Source: Micromonospora siamensis (GTDB lineage Bacteria > Actinomycetota > Actinomycetes > Mycobacteriales > Micromonosporaceae). From it: a stretch of 64,000 nt of DNA. The notes under the pieces were generated by a model. The model had not been told where the DNA came from. It did no database searches and was given only the letters and a program-made list of their open reading frames with translations. Positions 8,548 to 17,277 of the stretch are shown piece after piece. Each line of letters begins with the position of its first letter. Positions within the stretch are counted from its first letter, which is position 1. Location of the stretch: assembly GCF_900090305.1 (NCBI RefSeq), contig NZ_LT607751.1:2666001-2730000 (forward strand), written 5' to 3'. The position numbers and the translations under genes are program-made.

Positions 8548-9182
8548 TCGCGGAGGACTCCGTCCTGCTCCGCGAAGGGCTGGTCGGCCTGCTGTCCCGG
8601 TTCGGTTTCGACGTCGTGGCCGCCGTCGGTGACGCCGCCGCCCTGCTGGCGGCCGTCGACGAGACCACGCCCGACCTCGTCGTCACCGACGTGCGGATGC
8701 CGCCGGACTTCACCGACGAGGGGCTGCGGGCCGCCGTGGCCCTCCGCGCGGCGCACCCCGGCCTCGCCGTGGTCGCCCTGAGCCAGTACGTCCAGCACAG
8801 TTACGCCGGGGAGCTGCTCGGCTCGGGCGACGGTCGCGCCATCGGCTACCTGCTCAAGGACCGGGTGGCCGACGTCGCGGAGTTCGCCGAGATGCTCCGG
8901 CGGGTCGCCGGGGGCGGCACGGTCGTCGACCCCGAGGTCGTACGCCAACTGATGCGACGCGGCCGCGACCCGCTGGCCCACCTGTCCGCCCGCGAGCGCG
9001 AGGTGTTGGCACTGCTCGCCGAGGGCCACTCGAACGCGGCCATCGCCCGCATCCTCGTGCTGACCGAAGCCGGCGTGAGCAAGCACATCGGCAGCCTCCT
9101 GGCCAAGTTGCGCCTGCCGGTCAGTGACGACACGAACCGGCGGGTCCTCGCCGTCCTCGCGTACCTGCGGGGCCAGCAGTAG
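8535..9182 (+). CDS. LuxR/NarL-family response regulator
   Basis: A 215-residue DNA-binding response regulator. The receiver domain has the acidic pair E7-D8, phosphoacceptor D52 in TDVRMPP, and K near 113 in YLLKDRVAD. The C-terminal LuxR HTH runs from about 145 to 205 (LSAREREVLALLAEG, then NAAIARILVLTEAGVSKHI). GTG 8535 lies inside the kinase gene, so the pair is translationally coupled. The likely regulon includes itself and perhaps the membrane protein gene that starts 57 bp after its stop. Confidence 0.93.
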   Translation: MRVVIAEDSVLLREGLVGLLSRFGFDVVAAVGDAAALLAAVDETTPDLVVTDVRMPPDFTDEGLRAAVALRAAHPGLAVVALSQYVQHSYAGELLGSGDGRAIGYLLKDRVADVAEFAEMLRRVAGGGTVVDPEVVRQLMRRGRDPLAHLSAREREVLALLAEGHSNAAIARILVLTEAGVSKHIGSLLAKLRLPVSDDTNRRVLAVLAYLRGQQ

Positions 9183-9239
9183 GCGAGCCGGACGTCCGGC
9201 GTACGCCGCCCCCACCCGATCGAGTCCAGGGAGTCCTCG

Positions 9240-10103
9240 TTGCACCGCCTCGCCACCCCGTCCCGCTCCACCGCCGTCTCGCGGCGAGCGCCGGCCGCCC
9301 TCGCGGTCGTGGCCGCGGCCCTCACAGCCGCCTTCGTCCTCGCCCCACCCGGGCTCGCCGCGGGCGACTCCGGCGGCGAACTGGGCGATAGCGGCCACCT
9401 CGTCGGCGCCCTCCGCGCCGCATTCGTCGACTACTGGCGGTCCGGCGACCGGGCCTTCCCGCCCAACCTGCAGCGGGTCGTCGACTACTGGTTCCGTTAC
9501 CACCTCGTCAAGGCGATGATCGCCGCCGCCCTGCTGGTCGTGCTGGTGACGCTCGGCGTCCTGGTCTGGAAGGCGTTCCTGCGGGCCGGTGACCGACCAA
9601 TGCGGGCGAGGGCCGCCCTCGCGTCGGCCGGCGTGCTCGTCACGGTGTTCGCGACGACCGCCACGGCCGCGGTGATGGCGAACGTCCAGGGCGCCCTGGC
9701 GCCCTTCGCCTCGCTGCTGCCGATGCTGACCGACGGACCGGCCGACGGGGAACTCGCCGACACACTGGCGCAGGTCAGGCGGCAACTTGCCGACCCGTCG
9801 AGCAGCGAGGTCCGGAACCGGCCCGCCGTCGAGGCGATGATCAGCCACTTCGCCCACTACCACTCGGTGATGGCCGTCGTCGCCGCGACCGTCGCGGTCG
9901 TCCTCGCCGGAGTCGGCGTGGTGCTGTGGTCCAGGCGTGCCGCCGTCGACCCGTCCGCGCGGCGGACCAGGCGCGTGCTGGGTTCGTACGGTGTGGCGTC
10001 GGGGCTGCTGTGCCTGGCCGTGATCGCGGTCGTGGTGGCGAACGCGACCACCGCGGCGGACCCGGTGCCGGCACTGCGCGCGTTCTTCGCCGGTGGGTGG
10101 TGA
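9240..10103 (+). CDS. Membrane protein of unknown function
   Basis: A 287-residue protein, not recognised. It begins with a basic stretch and a hydrophobic helix ending APPGLAAGD, which looks like a signal peptide or anchor. Further membrane segments lie near 95-115, 130-152, 203-225 and 248-268. Between the second and third of these is a polar helical region (about 165-200). TTG 9240 is supported by AGGGAG 6 nt upstream. It follows the two-component pair in the same direction, so the regulator may control it. A membrane-stress role is possible but not shown. Confidence 0.7.
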   Translation: MHRLATPSRSTAVSRRAPAALAVVAAALTAAFVLAPPGLAAGDSGGELGDSGHLVGALRAAFVDYWRSGDRAFPPNLQRVVDYWFRYHLVKAMIAAALLVVLVTLGVLVWKAFLRAGDRPMRARAALASAGVLVTVFATTATAAVMANVQGALAPFASLLPMLTDGPADGELADTLAQVRRQLADPSSSEVRNRPAVEAMISHFAHYHSVMAVVAATVAVVLAGVGVVLWSRRAAVDPSARRTRRVLGSYGVASGLLCLAVIAVVVANATTAADPVPALRAFFAGGW

Positions 10104-10212
10104 CCACACGGCGCAGGGCGTGGGGAGGCGGGGCGCGGGACCGTTTCGTCGACCGGCCCACCTGAGAAGGCTTTCCGCCGGCTTCGGGGCCGCCGCTACG
10201 GCCCGCATCTGC

Positions 10213-10218
10213 GACGAT
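10213..10218 (+). promoter_or_regulatory. -10 element of a leaderless promoter (DUF2079 protein)
   Basis: GACGAT followed by 7 nt and GTG 10226. This spacing favours GTG 10226 over ATG 10217, which lies inside the element. Confidence 0.4.
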
Positions 10219-10225
10219 GCCCTAC

Positions 10226-11668
10226 GTGACAGAATCATCGACCGCGGCCGGCCTGGTCACGGGTCTCGCCCCACGTTCTCGGGGCTTCGGAGCCCGCGGG
10301 TGGCCGGTCCACCGGTTGACCGCCGTCGGGCCCTGGCTGCTCGCGGTCGCGCTGTTCGTCGGCTACGCCACCTGCTCGATCGTGCGCCATCGCCATCTCG
10401 GCACCGCCGGCTACGACCTCGGCATCTTCGAACAGGCGGTCCGCGCCTACGCCGCCGGTCGGGCCCCGGTGTCCGAGCTCAAGGGACCCGGCTTCAACCT
10501 GCTCGGCGACCACTTCCACCCGATCCTGGCGCTGCTCGCCCCGGCGTACCGTCTCTTCCCGGCGCCGGAGACGCTGCTGGTGCAGCAGGCGGCGCTGACC
10601 GCGCTGTCCGTGGTGCCGATCGCCCGGCTCGGCATGCGGCTGCTCGGGCCGGTGCGGGGTCTGGCCGCCGCGGTCGGATACGGGCTGTCCGGCGGGATCC
10701 TGAACGCCGTCACCTTCGACATCCACGAGATCTGCTTCGCGGTCCCGATGCTCGCGTTCGCCGCCGTCGCCCTCGTCGAGCGGCGCTGGGCGGTGGCCCT
10801 GGCCTGGACCGTGCCCCTGGTGCTGGTCAAGGAGGACCTGCCGCTGACCGTGGCGGCCGTCGGCGCGTACCTCGTGCTGATGGGGCGGCGCCGGATGGGC
10901 ATCGGCCTGATGGCGTTCGGCCTCGTCGCCATGCTGCTCATCGTCGGCGTGTTGATCCCCGCCGCGAACCCCACGGAAAGCTACCCGTACCTCGGGAACG
11001 CGGCGGCCGACGCACAGAACCCGGTGCTCCGACTGCTGCTGCCCGACACCAAACTGGTGACTCTGGTGATGGTGCTGCTGCCCACCGGATTCCTGGCGAT
11101 GCGCTCACCGATCCTCCTGCTCGCCGTGCCCACCCTGTTCTGGCGGTTCTGGTCGACCAGTCCCAACCACTGGGGCCTCCAGTTCCACTACAGCGCGGTG
11201 CTGATGCCGATCGTGTTCGTCGCGATGGTGGACGCACTGGCCACCGTCCGACCGCGCCGGATCATCGCCGAGCGGGCCCTCCGGCTGGTGCCGTACTGGG
11301 CGGCGCTCCTCGGCCTGGCCGGACTGCCGGCGGGGCTGATCGCACCGGCGCAGGCGCCGCCACCGACCGGCATACCCGCCGGAACGTCGACGCAGGCGGT
11401 CCGGACGGCCCTGGCGCGCGTGCCGGACGGCGCCGAGGTGGCCGCGAGCAACCGACTCGCGCCGCAGCTGACCCGACGCTGCGAGGTCTACCTGTTCCCG
11501 ACCTTCCCGGCGACCGGGTTCCGGCCGGAATGGGTGGCCATCACCGAACTTCCGGACACCTCTCTCGTGGCCGCCGAGCGGGACAGTTCCGCCCGCGCGG
11601 CGCTGCCCCTGCTGGGTTACCGGGAAGTCGCCCGGCGCGACGGCGTGGTGCTGTACCGGCGGTGGTGA
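10226..11668 (+). CDS. DUF2079 polytopic membrane protein
   Basis: A 480-residue protein with about nine hydrophobic helices, matching the DUF2079 family, which is distantly related to GT-C membrane glycosyltransferases. Recognisable family stretches are GYDLGIFEQAV near the N-terminus, LLGDHFHPILALLAP, and YRLFPAPETLLVQQ. The luminal C-terminus (about 390-480) is soluble. The first-loop aspartate pair (D in GYDLGIF, D in GDHFHP) resembles acceptor-binding acids of GT-C enzymes, but catalysis is unproven for the family. ATG 10217 would add three residues; I prefer GTG 10226 because of the leaderless -10. Confidence 0.82.
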   Translation: MTESSTAAGLVTGLAPRSRGFGARGWPVHRLTAVGPWLLAVALFVGYATCSIVRHRHLGTAGYDLGIFEQAVRAYAAGRAPVSELKGPGFNLLGDHFHPILALLAPAYRLFPAPETLLVQQAALTALSVVPIARLGMRLLGPVRGLAAAVGYGLSGGILNAVTFDIHEICFAVPMLAFAAVALVERRWAVALAWTVPLVLVKEDLPLTVAAVGAYLVLMGRRRMGIGLMAFGLVAMLLIVGVLIPAANPTESYPYLGNAAADAQNPVLRLLLPDTKLVTLVMVLLPTGFLAMRSPILLLAVPTLFWRFWSTSPNHWGLQFHYSAVLMPIVFVAMVDALATVRPRRIIAERALRLVPYWAALLGLAGLPAGLIAPAQAPPPTGIPAGTSTQAVRTALARVPDGAEVAASNRLAPQLTRRCEVYLFPTFPATGFRPEWVAITELPDTSLVAAERDSSARAALPLLGYREVARRDGVVLYRRW

Positions 11669-11706
11669 TCACGCCGCGCCGGCCGGGTGGATGGGGGCCA
11701 TTTAAT

Positions 11707-11738
11707 TTGCGTGCCGCGCATCCTTGCGTGTCACGCAA
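11707..11738. promoter_or_regulatory. Operator of the adjacent TetR regulator
   Basis: TTGCGTG-T-CACGCAA at 11724-11738 is a perfect 15-bp palindrome, and a third half-site TTGCGTG lies at 11707-11713. The palindrome overlaps the likely -35 (TTGCGT, 11724-11729), so binding would block RNA polymerase. It sits 20 bp before the TetR start, the usual autoregulatory position. Confidence 0.7.
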
Positions 11739-11745
11739 TTAGTGC

Positions 11746-11751
11746 TAGCGT
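11746..11751 (+). promoter_or_regulatory. -10 element of a leaderless promoter (TetR gene)
   Basis: TAGCGT, 16 bp after TTGCGT at 11724-11729 and 6 nt before ATG 11758. Confidence 0.55.
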
Positions 11752-11757
11752 GGTGAC

Positions 11758-12378
11758 ATGACGGGGCTGCGCGAGCGCAAGAAGGCCGAGACGCGGGCGG
11801 CGCTCGGCTGGGCGGCCATCCACCTCACCGTGGAGCGCGGCTACGACAACGTCCGCGTGGAGGACATCGCCGAGGCGGCCGGTGTCTCCCCGCGTACCTT
11901 CAACAACTACTTCGCCAGCAAGGCCGAGGCGATCGCCTCCCGCCACCTCGACCGCAGCCTGCGGACCTCCGCCGCGCTGCGCGAACGTCCCGCCGACGAG
12001 CCGCTCTGGGCGGCGCTCACCCGGGCCGCGCTGGAGCAGTTCACCCGCGGTCCCGAGGTCGAGGCCATGCCGTCCCCCGCGCATCCACAGTGGGCCGCCG
12101 GCGTACGCGCCATGCTCGCCGAGCCGGCGTTGCAGGGTGAGCGGCTGCGCGCCGCCGCGATCGCCGAGGCGGAGCTGGCCGCCGCGGTCGCCGAGCGCAC
12201 CGGCACCGACCTCGCCACCGACATGTACCCGAGGCTCGTCGCGGCCGCCGCCAGCGCGGCCGTCGGCGTCGCCATGCAGCACTACCTCGACAGCGGCGAC
12301 CCGCCCACCCCGATCGAGCGCCTCATCACCGACGCCTTCACCCAGGTCGCCGCCGGTCTCCCGGCACCGCCCCGCTGA
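11758..12378 (+). CDS. TetR/AcrR-family transcriptional regulator
   Basis: A 206-residue repressor. The N-terminal HTH (about 8-55) contains RGYDNVRVEDIAEAAGVS and RTFNNYFASKAEAI, a textbook TetR recognition helix. The C-terminal ligand domain is alanine-rich and helical. It is preceded by a palindromic operator overlapping its own promoter, and followed in the same direction (119-bp gap) by an FAD monooxygenase that it most likely controls. The inducer is probably an aromatic or drug-like molecule handled by that enzyme; this is inferred from arrangement only. Confidence 0.92.
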   Translation: MTGLRERKKAETRAALGWAAIHLTVERGYDNVRVEDIAEAAGVSPRTFNNYFASKAEAIASRHLDRSLRTSAALRERPADEPLWAALTRAALEQFTRGPEVEAMPSPAHPQWAAGVRAMLAEPALQGERLRAAAIAEAELAAAVAERTGTDLATDMYPRLVAAAASAAVGVAMQHYLDSGDPPTPIERLITDAFTQVAAGLPAPPR

Positions 12379-12497
12379 CCCCCCTCGCTCACCGCACAGC
12401 CCGACCACACCCGCAGCCGCGGTCATGCCCCCGCGGCGGGCCGGCCGTACGCCCCGCCCGCCGTGGCGATGCCGCGCACCCCGAAAGGATGACGGCA

Positions 12498-13997
12498 ATG
12501 ATCGATGTCCTCATCGTCGGAGCCGGCCCCAACGGCCTCATGCTCGCCTGCGAACTGGCCCTCGCCGGTGTCCGCCCGGTCGTCCTCGAACGCCACGCCG
12601 CGCCGACCGGCGAACCCCGCGCCAACGGCCTCGTCGGTCAGGTCGTCCGCCTGCTCGACCGGCGCGGCCTCTACGCGCGGCTGAGCGGCGAGCGCACCCC
12701 GCCGTCGCCCCAGCCGGCCTTCGTCTTCGGCGCGTTCCCGCTCGACCTCACGATGCTCCCGGAGAACCCGCACTACGCGCTCGGCGTGCCCCAGGCCCAG
12801 CTCGAGGCCACCCTGGCCGCCCGAGCCGCCGAACTCGGGGTGGACCTGCGCCGCGGCCAGGAGGTCGTCGACCTCCGGCAGCACTCCGCCTCGGTCGAGG
12901 TCCGCCTTGCCGACGGTACGCGGCTCACCTGCCGCTTCCTCGTCGGCGCCGACGGCGGCCGCAGCGTGGTGCGCCGCCTCGCCGGCATCGACTTCCCCGG
13001 CGTCACCACCGACCGGTCGGTCTCCCGCACCGCCACCGTCACCGTCCCGGCGTCCGTCCTCGACCCCGGGACCGGCGGCCTGCGCGTCCCCGGTCACGGC
13101 GTCGTCCCGCCGTTCCAGCACACCCGTACCGAACGTGGGCTCATCGCCTGGGCGCCGTTCCCGGGCCGCCCGCCGATTCTGAGCACGACGGAGTGGCCCG
13201 ACGCGCCGACCAGCGACGAGACCCCGATGAGCCTGGCGGAGCTCCGCGAGAGCGTCGCCCGGGTGCTCGGCGCCGACATCCCTCTCGGCGCGCCCGACGG
13301 GCCGGGCCTGCTGCGGCGGCTGACCGGCGGCAACACCCGCATCGCCGCCCGCTACCGCGCCGACCGGGTGCTGCTGGTCGGCGACGCCGCGCACGTGCAC
13401 CCCGCGATCGGCGGCCCCGGCCTCAACCTGGGCCTGCAGGATGCCGTCAACCTGGGGTGGAAGCTCGCCGCCACGGTACGCGGCTGGGCGCCGCCGGGCC
13501 TGCTCGACACGTACGAGGCCGAGCGTCGTCCCGTCGCCGAGCGGGTCGTCATGTCCACCCAGGCCCAGTCGGCGCTGATCGGCCCCGGCGACGAGATCAC
13601 CGGCCTGCGGCGACTCTTCGCCGAACTGCTCCGCATGCCGGAGGTCACCGGGCACATCGCGGCGCTGATGTCCGGTGCGGACATCCGCTATCCCGCCGAT
13701 CCCGCCGACCCGTTGGCCGGCCGCTCCGCCCCCGACGTGGTCGTGCACGGCGCGGACGGTGCGAGACGCCTGGCCGAGTTGACCCGCGCCGCCCGGCCGC
13801 TGCTGCTGGACTCGACCGGAGCCCACGCCGAGGTCGCCGCGCCGTGGCGGGACCGGGTCGACGTGGTCGCCGGCGCGCTGGAGGGCACGACAGCGACCGC
13901 GCTGCTCGTCCGCCCCGACTGCTTCGTCGCCTGGTCCGCCGGGGACGCCGCGACGCTGCGCGCCGCCCTCACCCACCACTTCGGCCTTCCCGGGTGA
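12498..13997 (+). CDS. FAD-dependent aromatic-ring monooxygenase
   Basis: A 499-residue flavoprotein of the PHBH-like class A hydroxylases, closest in look to the polyketide and antibiotic hydroxylases (RdmE, PgaE, Rox types). Visible motifs are the dinucleotide-binding GAGPNG (8-13), the DG motif in LVGADGGRSVVRR (about 150), and GDAAHVHPAIGGPGLNLG (about 295), which binds the FAD pyrophosphate. A C-terminal thioredoxin-like domain follows (about 400-499). It uses NAD(P)H and O2 to hydroxylate an aromatic substrate. ATG 12498 is preferred to ATG 12489 because GAAAGG lies about 9 nt before it and would abut the earlier ATG. Confidence 0.9.
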   Translation: MIDVLIVGAGPNGLMLACELALAGVRPVVLERHAAPTGEPRANGLVGQVVRLLDRRGLYARLSGERTPPSPQPAFVFGAFPLDLTMLPENPHYALGVPQAQLEATLAARAAELGVDLRRGQEVVDLRQHSASVEVRLADGTRLTCRFLVGADGGRSVVRRLAGIDFPGVTTDRSVSRTATVTVPASVLDPGTGGLRVPGHGVVPPFQHTRTERGLIAWAPFPGRPPILSTTEWPDAPTSDETPMSLAELRESVARVLGADIPLGAPDGPGLLRRLTGGNTRIAARYRADRVLLVGDAAHVHPAIGGPGLNLGLQDAVNLGWKLAATVRGWAPPGLLDTYEAERRPVAERVVMSTQAQSALIGPGDEITGLRRLFAELLRMPEVTGHIAALMSGADIRYPADPADPLAGRSAPDVVVHGADGARRLAELTRAARPLLLDSTGAHAEVAAPWRDRVDVVAGALEGTTATALLVRPDCFVAWSAGDAATLRAALTHHFGLPG

Positions 13998-14015
13998 GGG
14001 CGGACGACCGGGGCG

Positions 14016-15401
14016 TCAGACCGTCCGCGACTTCGGCAGCGGGATGAACGTCCTGATCTTTCCGGAGACGCGACTGCGCTCGATCACGTCCACGGCCCGC
14101 ACGGTGACCACCGGCTCGGCCATGCCCACCTCGCGCAGCGCCGCGACCAGCGCGTCGCGCACGTGGTCCAGGTCGTACGCGCTGCGCAGCTCGACGATGA
14201 CGTCAGCGCCCCCGGGGGTCTGGCGCACCTGGTACTGCGCGATGTGCGAGTCCCACAGCGGGGTCCAGAAGACGTACGGGTGAACCAGCACGCCGCCCGG
14301 ATACTCGAACAGGTCGTCGTGCCGGCCCCGCACCGGAGCGATGCGACGGCCGGTCCACGGGCCGGGGTTGGGGGTGTCGAGGAACCGGACCTCGTCAGCG
14401 ATCTCGTAACGGATCAGCGGGAAGACCTTGTTGACCACGTTGGTGACGAGGAGCTTCGCGGACAGCTCACCGGGCGGGACCGGCGCGCCGTGCGCGTCGA
14501 CCGGTTCGTACACGACCGTGTCCTCGACCAGGTGCAGCGCCTCGTCGCCGGGGTAGGAGCAGGCCAGCATCCACGTCTCGGAGGTGCCGTAGAAGTCGAT
14601 CACGGGTGCGCCGAAGGCCGCCTCGATGGTCTCGCGCATGTGCGGATAGAGCGGTTCGGCGCCGACGAGCATGATCCGCGGCGAGATGGTGAGCCGACCG
14701 GCCTGCTTCTCGTACGCGAGGCGGTGCAGGATCGACGGGTAGGCCAGGATCTGGTCCGCGTCGAACTCGTTGAGCCGGGCCACGATCTCGGCCAGCGGCA
14801 TGGTGACCGGCACCTTGCAGCTGTCCTTGGGCGGGTCGAAGGTCGCCCGGATGGCGTCCGACGCGTGCGAGGCGTGCCCCGCCCCGACGAAGGCGCCCCG
14901 CCCGGGCAGCGGCAGCTTCAGGTCACGGGCCAACCACGGGTGCATCCGCCAGGCGGCCACGCCGACCTCCAGCCAGCCCTGCCAGTCCCACGGGAACAGC
15001 CCGGTGAGGCCGGACGACCCGCCGGTGGTGACGACGTGGTACTCGTCGAACAGGTAGGCCGGGCCCTCCGCCGACACCTTGTTGAGGTGGGCCTGCGCCA
15101 CCTCCAGGTTCAGCCGCGGGTCGGTGACGATCTCGTCCCAGTTGTCCATGACGTCGGCCTTGGTCATCGGCGGGATGGCGCTCAGGTCTTCGCCGGTGAG
15201 CGTGTCGGGGTCGATGTGCTTGAGCCGCTTGGCGTGCCAGGGCGAGTTCAGCTTCGCGTGGCGGATCAGCTCGCGCAGCCGCTCGTCGCGCAACCGGTGC
15301 AGCCGCTCCAGCGGCCACGCCAGCTTCTCCGACTCCGCGGCCACCCGCGACAGCATCGCCTGGAGGTGGGGTTGCCGGGCCTCTTCGTAGGTGGGCGACA
15401 T
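14016..15401 (-). CDS. PaaK-like adenylate-forming enzyme
   Basis: A 461-residue AMP-forming ligase of the phenylacetate-CoA ligase/CapK group. The P-loop-like TTGGSSGLTG is at 125-134, FYGTSETWML around 260, and a GRHDDLFEYPG stretch marks the hinge to the small C-terminal domain, ending with SGKIRTFIPLPK where the catalytic lysine of the family is expected. It would activate a carboxylic acid as acyl-AMP and pass it to CoA or another acceptor. I start at ATG 15401 because GATGAGG lies upstream; ATG 15413 overlaps the MFS stop as ATGA and is an alternative. It is co-transcribed with the exporter. Confidence 0.86.
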   Translation of the reverse strand: MSPTYEEARQPHLQAMLSRVAAESEKLAWPLERLHRLRDERLRELIRHAKLNSPWHAKRLKHIDPDTLTGEDLSAIPPMTKADVMDNWDEIVTDPRLNLEVAQAHLNKVSAEGPAYLFDEYHVVTTGGSSGLTGLFPWDWQGWLEVGVAAWRMHPWLARDLKLPLPGRGAFVGAGHASHASDAIRATFDPPKDSCKVPVTMPLAEIVARLNEFDADQILAYPSILHRLAYEKQAGRLTISPRIMLVGAEPLYPHMRETIEAAFGAPVIDFYGTSETWMLACSYPGDEALHLVEDTVVYEPVDAHGAPVPPGELSAKLLVTNVVNKVFPLIRYEIADEVRFLDTPNPGPWTGRRIAPVRGRHDDLFEYPGGVLVHPYVFWTPLWDSHIAQYQVRQTPGGADVIVELRSAYDLDHVRDALVAALREVGMAEPVVTVRAVDVIERSRVSGKIRTFIPLPKSRTV

Positions 15402-15409
15402 CGATGACC

Positions 15410-16918
15410 TCATCTCTGCGTGGACGGTGGGCCGGTGTGGTGGGGCGCCCCGCGACCGGTGGCGCGCGGCAGGAGCTGGACCAGTGCCGCGATGGTGAGT
15501 CCGACACCGGTGAGGCAGAGCAGGCTGAGCTGGACGGCCCCCGTCCCGGCCGGCTCGGTGGCGCCGTAGAAGACGATGCCGATCAGCGCGACCCCGATCG
15601 CGCTGCCGATCTGCACCGCGGTGTTCAGCACGCCGGACGCCGCACCCGCGTGCCCGGCGCCGATGCCGGCGAGGGTCATCGAGGTGAGCTGGGCCATGAT
15701 CAGTCCCATTCCGACCCCGCAGACCAGCAGGGCCGGGGTGAGCAGCACGACGTCGCCGTCCGGGCCCAGCCCGCCCACGGTGACGGCCAGGATCAGCCAG
15801 CCGCCGGCCAGCGCGAGCGCGCCGAGGGCGACCGCCTGCCGGCCCAGCGTGCGGGTCAGCGCGGGCCCGGCCAGCGTGGCGGCGAAGAAGCCCACGCCGA
15901 TCGCGGTGCAGACCAGGCCGGCGTGCAACGCGCTGAGCCCGTACCCCTGTTGCAGGCACAGCGCCAGGACCAGCAGGAACGCGCCCATGCCGGCGTAGTA
16001 GAGCAGCGTGGTGACGACGCCGACGGTGAACGCGCGCCCGCGGAAGAGCGCGGTGTCGACCAGCGGCTGGCCGCCACGGGCGGTCAGCCGACGCTGGTGG
16101 GCGGCGAAGGCAGCCAGCAGCGGGACCGCGGCGGCCAGGCACAGCCACGACCAGGGCGGCCAGCCCTGCCGGCGGCCCTCGACCAGCGGCAGCACGGCGG
16201 CGACCAGTCCCGAGGCGACCAGCACCGTGCCGACCAGGTCCAGCGACGTCCGGCCGCCCGCCCGCGACTCGGGCACCACCCGGGGGGCGGCGACCAGCAC
16301 CGCGACGCCCACCGGCACGTTGATCAGGAAGCACAGCCGCCAGCCCAGCCCGCCCGCGTCGGCCTGGATCAGCAGCCCGCCGATGAGCTGCCCGAACACG
16401 GCGGCGAGGCCCTTGCCCAGCCCGGCGACGGCGAACGCGCGGGCCCGGTCGGCTCCGATGTAGACGATGCCGAGGATCGCCAGCACCTGCGGCGCCATCA
16501 GGGCGGCGCTCAGGCCCTGCGCGATCCGGGCCGCCACCAGCGCGCCCGCCGTGGGGGCCAGCCCGCACGCCGCCGAGGCGATCGTGAACAGGACGATGCC
16601 CAGGGTGAACATCCGCCGCCGTCCGCGCATGTCACCCAGGCGACCCCAGGTGATCAGGCCGCTGGCGTACGCCAGGCCGTAGCCGGCGACGATGAACTGC
16701 ACCGCCGCGGAGTTCGCCCGCAGGTCGGTCTGCATCGACGGGATGGCGACGTTCACGATGAAGAAGTCCAGCGTGATCATGAAATCGCAGCACAGGATGA
16801 CCGCCAGGACGCCCCAGTGCCGCCAGAAGGTCTCCCGCTCGGTGCCCGCCACGGGCGCCGCTGCTTGCTGAACCACGGTGTCCTGCCTTCGGCCCGGGGA
16901 CGTGTTGCCGACAGTCAA
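15410..16918 (-). CDS. MFS exporter, DHA2 (14-TM) drug:H+ antiporter type
   Basis: A 502-residue exporter with about 14 membrane segments. Motif A appears as GRLGDMRGRRRM, motif C-like GQLIGGLLIQ, and the first helix carries TLDFFIVNVAIPSM, the D1 pattern of QacA/EmrB-type proteins. It starts at TTG 16918 with AGGGGA 8 nt upstream and is the first gene of a two-gene unit with the PaaK-like enzyme. Such pairs usually export a small organic molecule. Whether it belongs with the TetR/monooxygenase pair that converges on it is unproven, since no copy of that TetR operator lies in its promoter. Confidence 0.9.
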   Translation of the reverse strand: MTVGNTSPGRRQDTVVQQAAAPVAGTERETFWRHWGVLAVILCCDFMITLDFFIVNVAIPSMQTDLRANSAAVQFIVAGYGLAYASGLITWGRLGDMRGRRRMFTLGIVLFTIASAACGLAPTAGALVAARIAQGLSAALMAPQVLAILGIVYIGADRARAFAVAGLGKGLAAVFGQLIGGLLIQADAGGLGWRLCFLINVPVGVAVLVAAPRVVPESRAGGRTSLDLVGTVLVASGLVAAVLPLVEGRRQGWPPWSWLCLAAAVPLLAAFAAHQRRLTARGGQPLVDTALFRGRAFTVGVVTTLLYYAGMGAFLLVLALCLQQGYGLSALHAGLVCTAIGVGFFAATLAGPALTRTLGRQAVALGALALAGGWLILAVTVGGLGPDGDVVLLTPALLVCGVGMGLIMAQLTSMTLAGIGAGHAGAASGVLNTAVQIGSAIGVALIGIVFYGATEPAGTGAVQLSLLCLTGVGLTIAALVQLLPRATGRGAPHHTGPPSTQR

Positions 16919-17160
16919 GAGAAGTCCCCTGACCGGTGCCTGACACGACTCTGACGCTGGCGTCCGGCCGAGATCAAGTGGCGATCCGGTGCCGGACGTT
17001 CGTCGGGATCCGCTCGTGGATTCTTCGCCGGTGTTACGTGGTGACGGCCGGCGTATCCCGCCGCCGTCAGCAATTGGTCACCCGCTTGCGACTTGATTTC
17101 CGGGTTCGTCGATCGGCGTTTCGCCGGCACCTTCGCCTCGAATCAACGGGAAGAAGAACC
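16919..17160. other. Intergenic region upstream of the MFS gene
   Basis: This region holds the MFS promoter (minus) and, with the next 113 bp, separates it from the HEAT-like gene by 355 bp. I see no gene and no strong palindrome. Confidence 0.4.
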
Positions 17161-17277
17161 ATGGCCGACACCCCCGTGACATGTACGTCGTTCACAGCGC
17201 TGTCTATTCGACGACGCCGATGGGCGCTGGCGGTGTTCAGTGTCTGTCGGTGCGCGGTGTTAGCTTGCCGGCCGTGA
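17161..17277 (+). CDS. Possible 38-residue upstream ORF
   Basis: ATG 17161 follows GGGAAGAAGAACC. The frame (MADTPVTCTS... to CAVLACRP) ends with a TGA that overlaps GTG 17274 of the next gene as GTGA. The coding look is weak and the downstream gene has its own leaderless -10, so this may be chance. Confidence 0.22.
   Translation: MADTPVTCTSFTALSIRRRRWALAVFSVCRCAVLACRP
17261..17266 (+). promoter_or_regulatory. -10 element of a leaderless promoter (HEAT-like protein)
   Basis: TAGCTT followed by 7 nt and GTG 17274. This fixes the start of the next gene. Confidence 0.5.
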
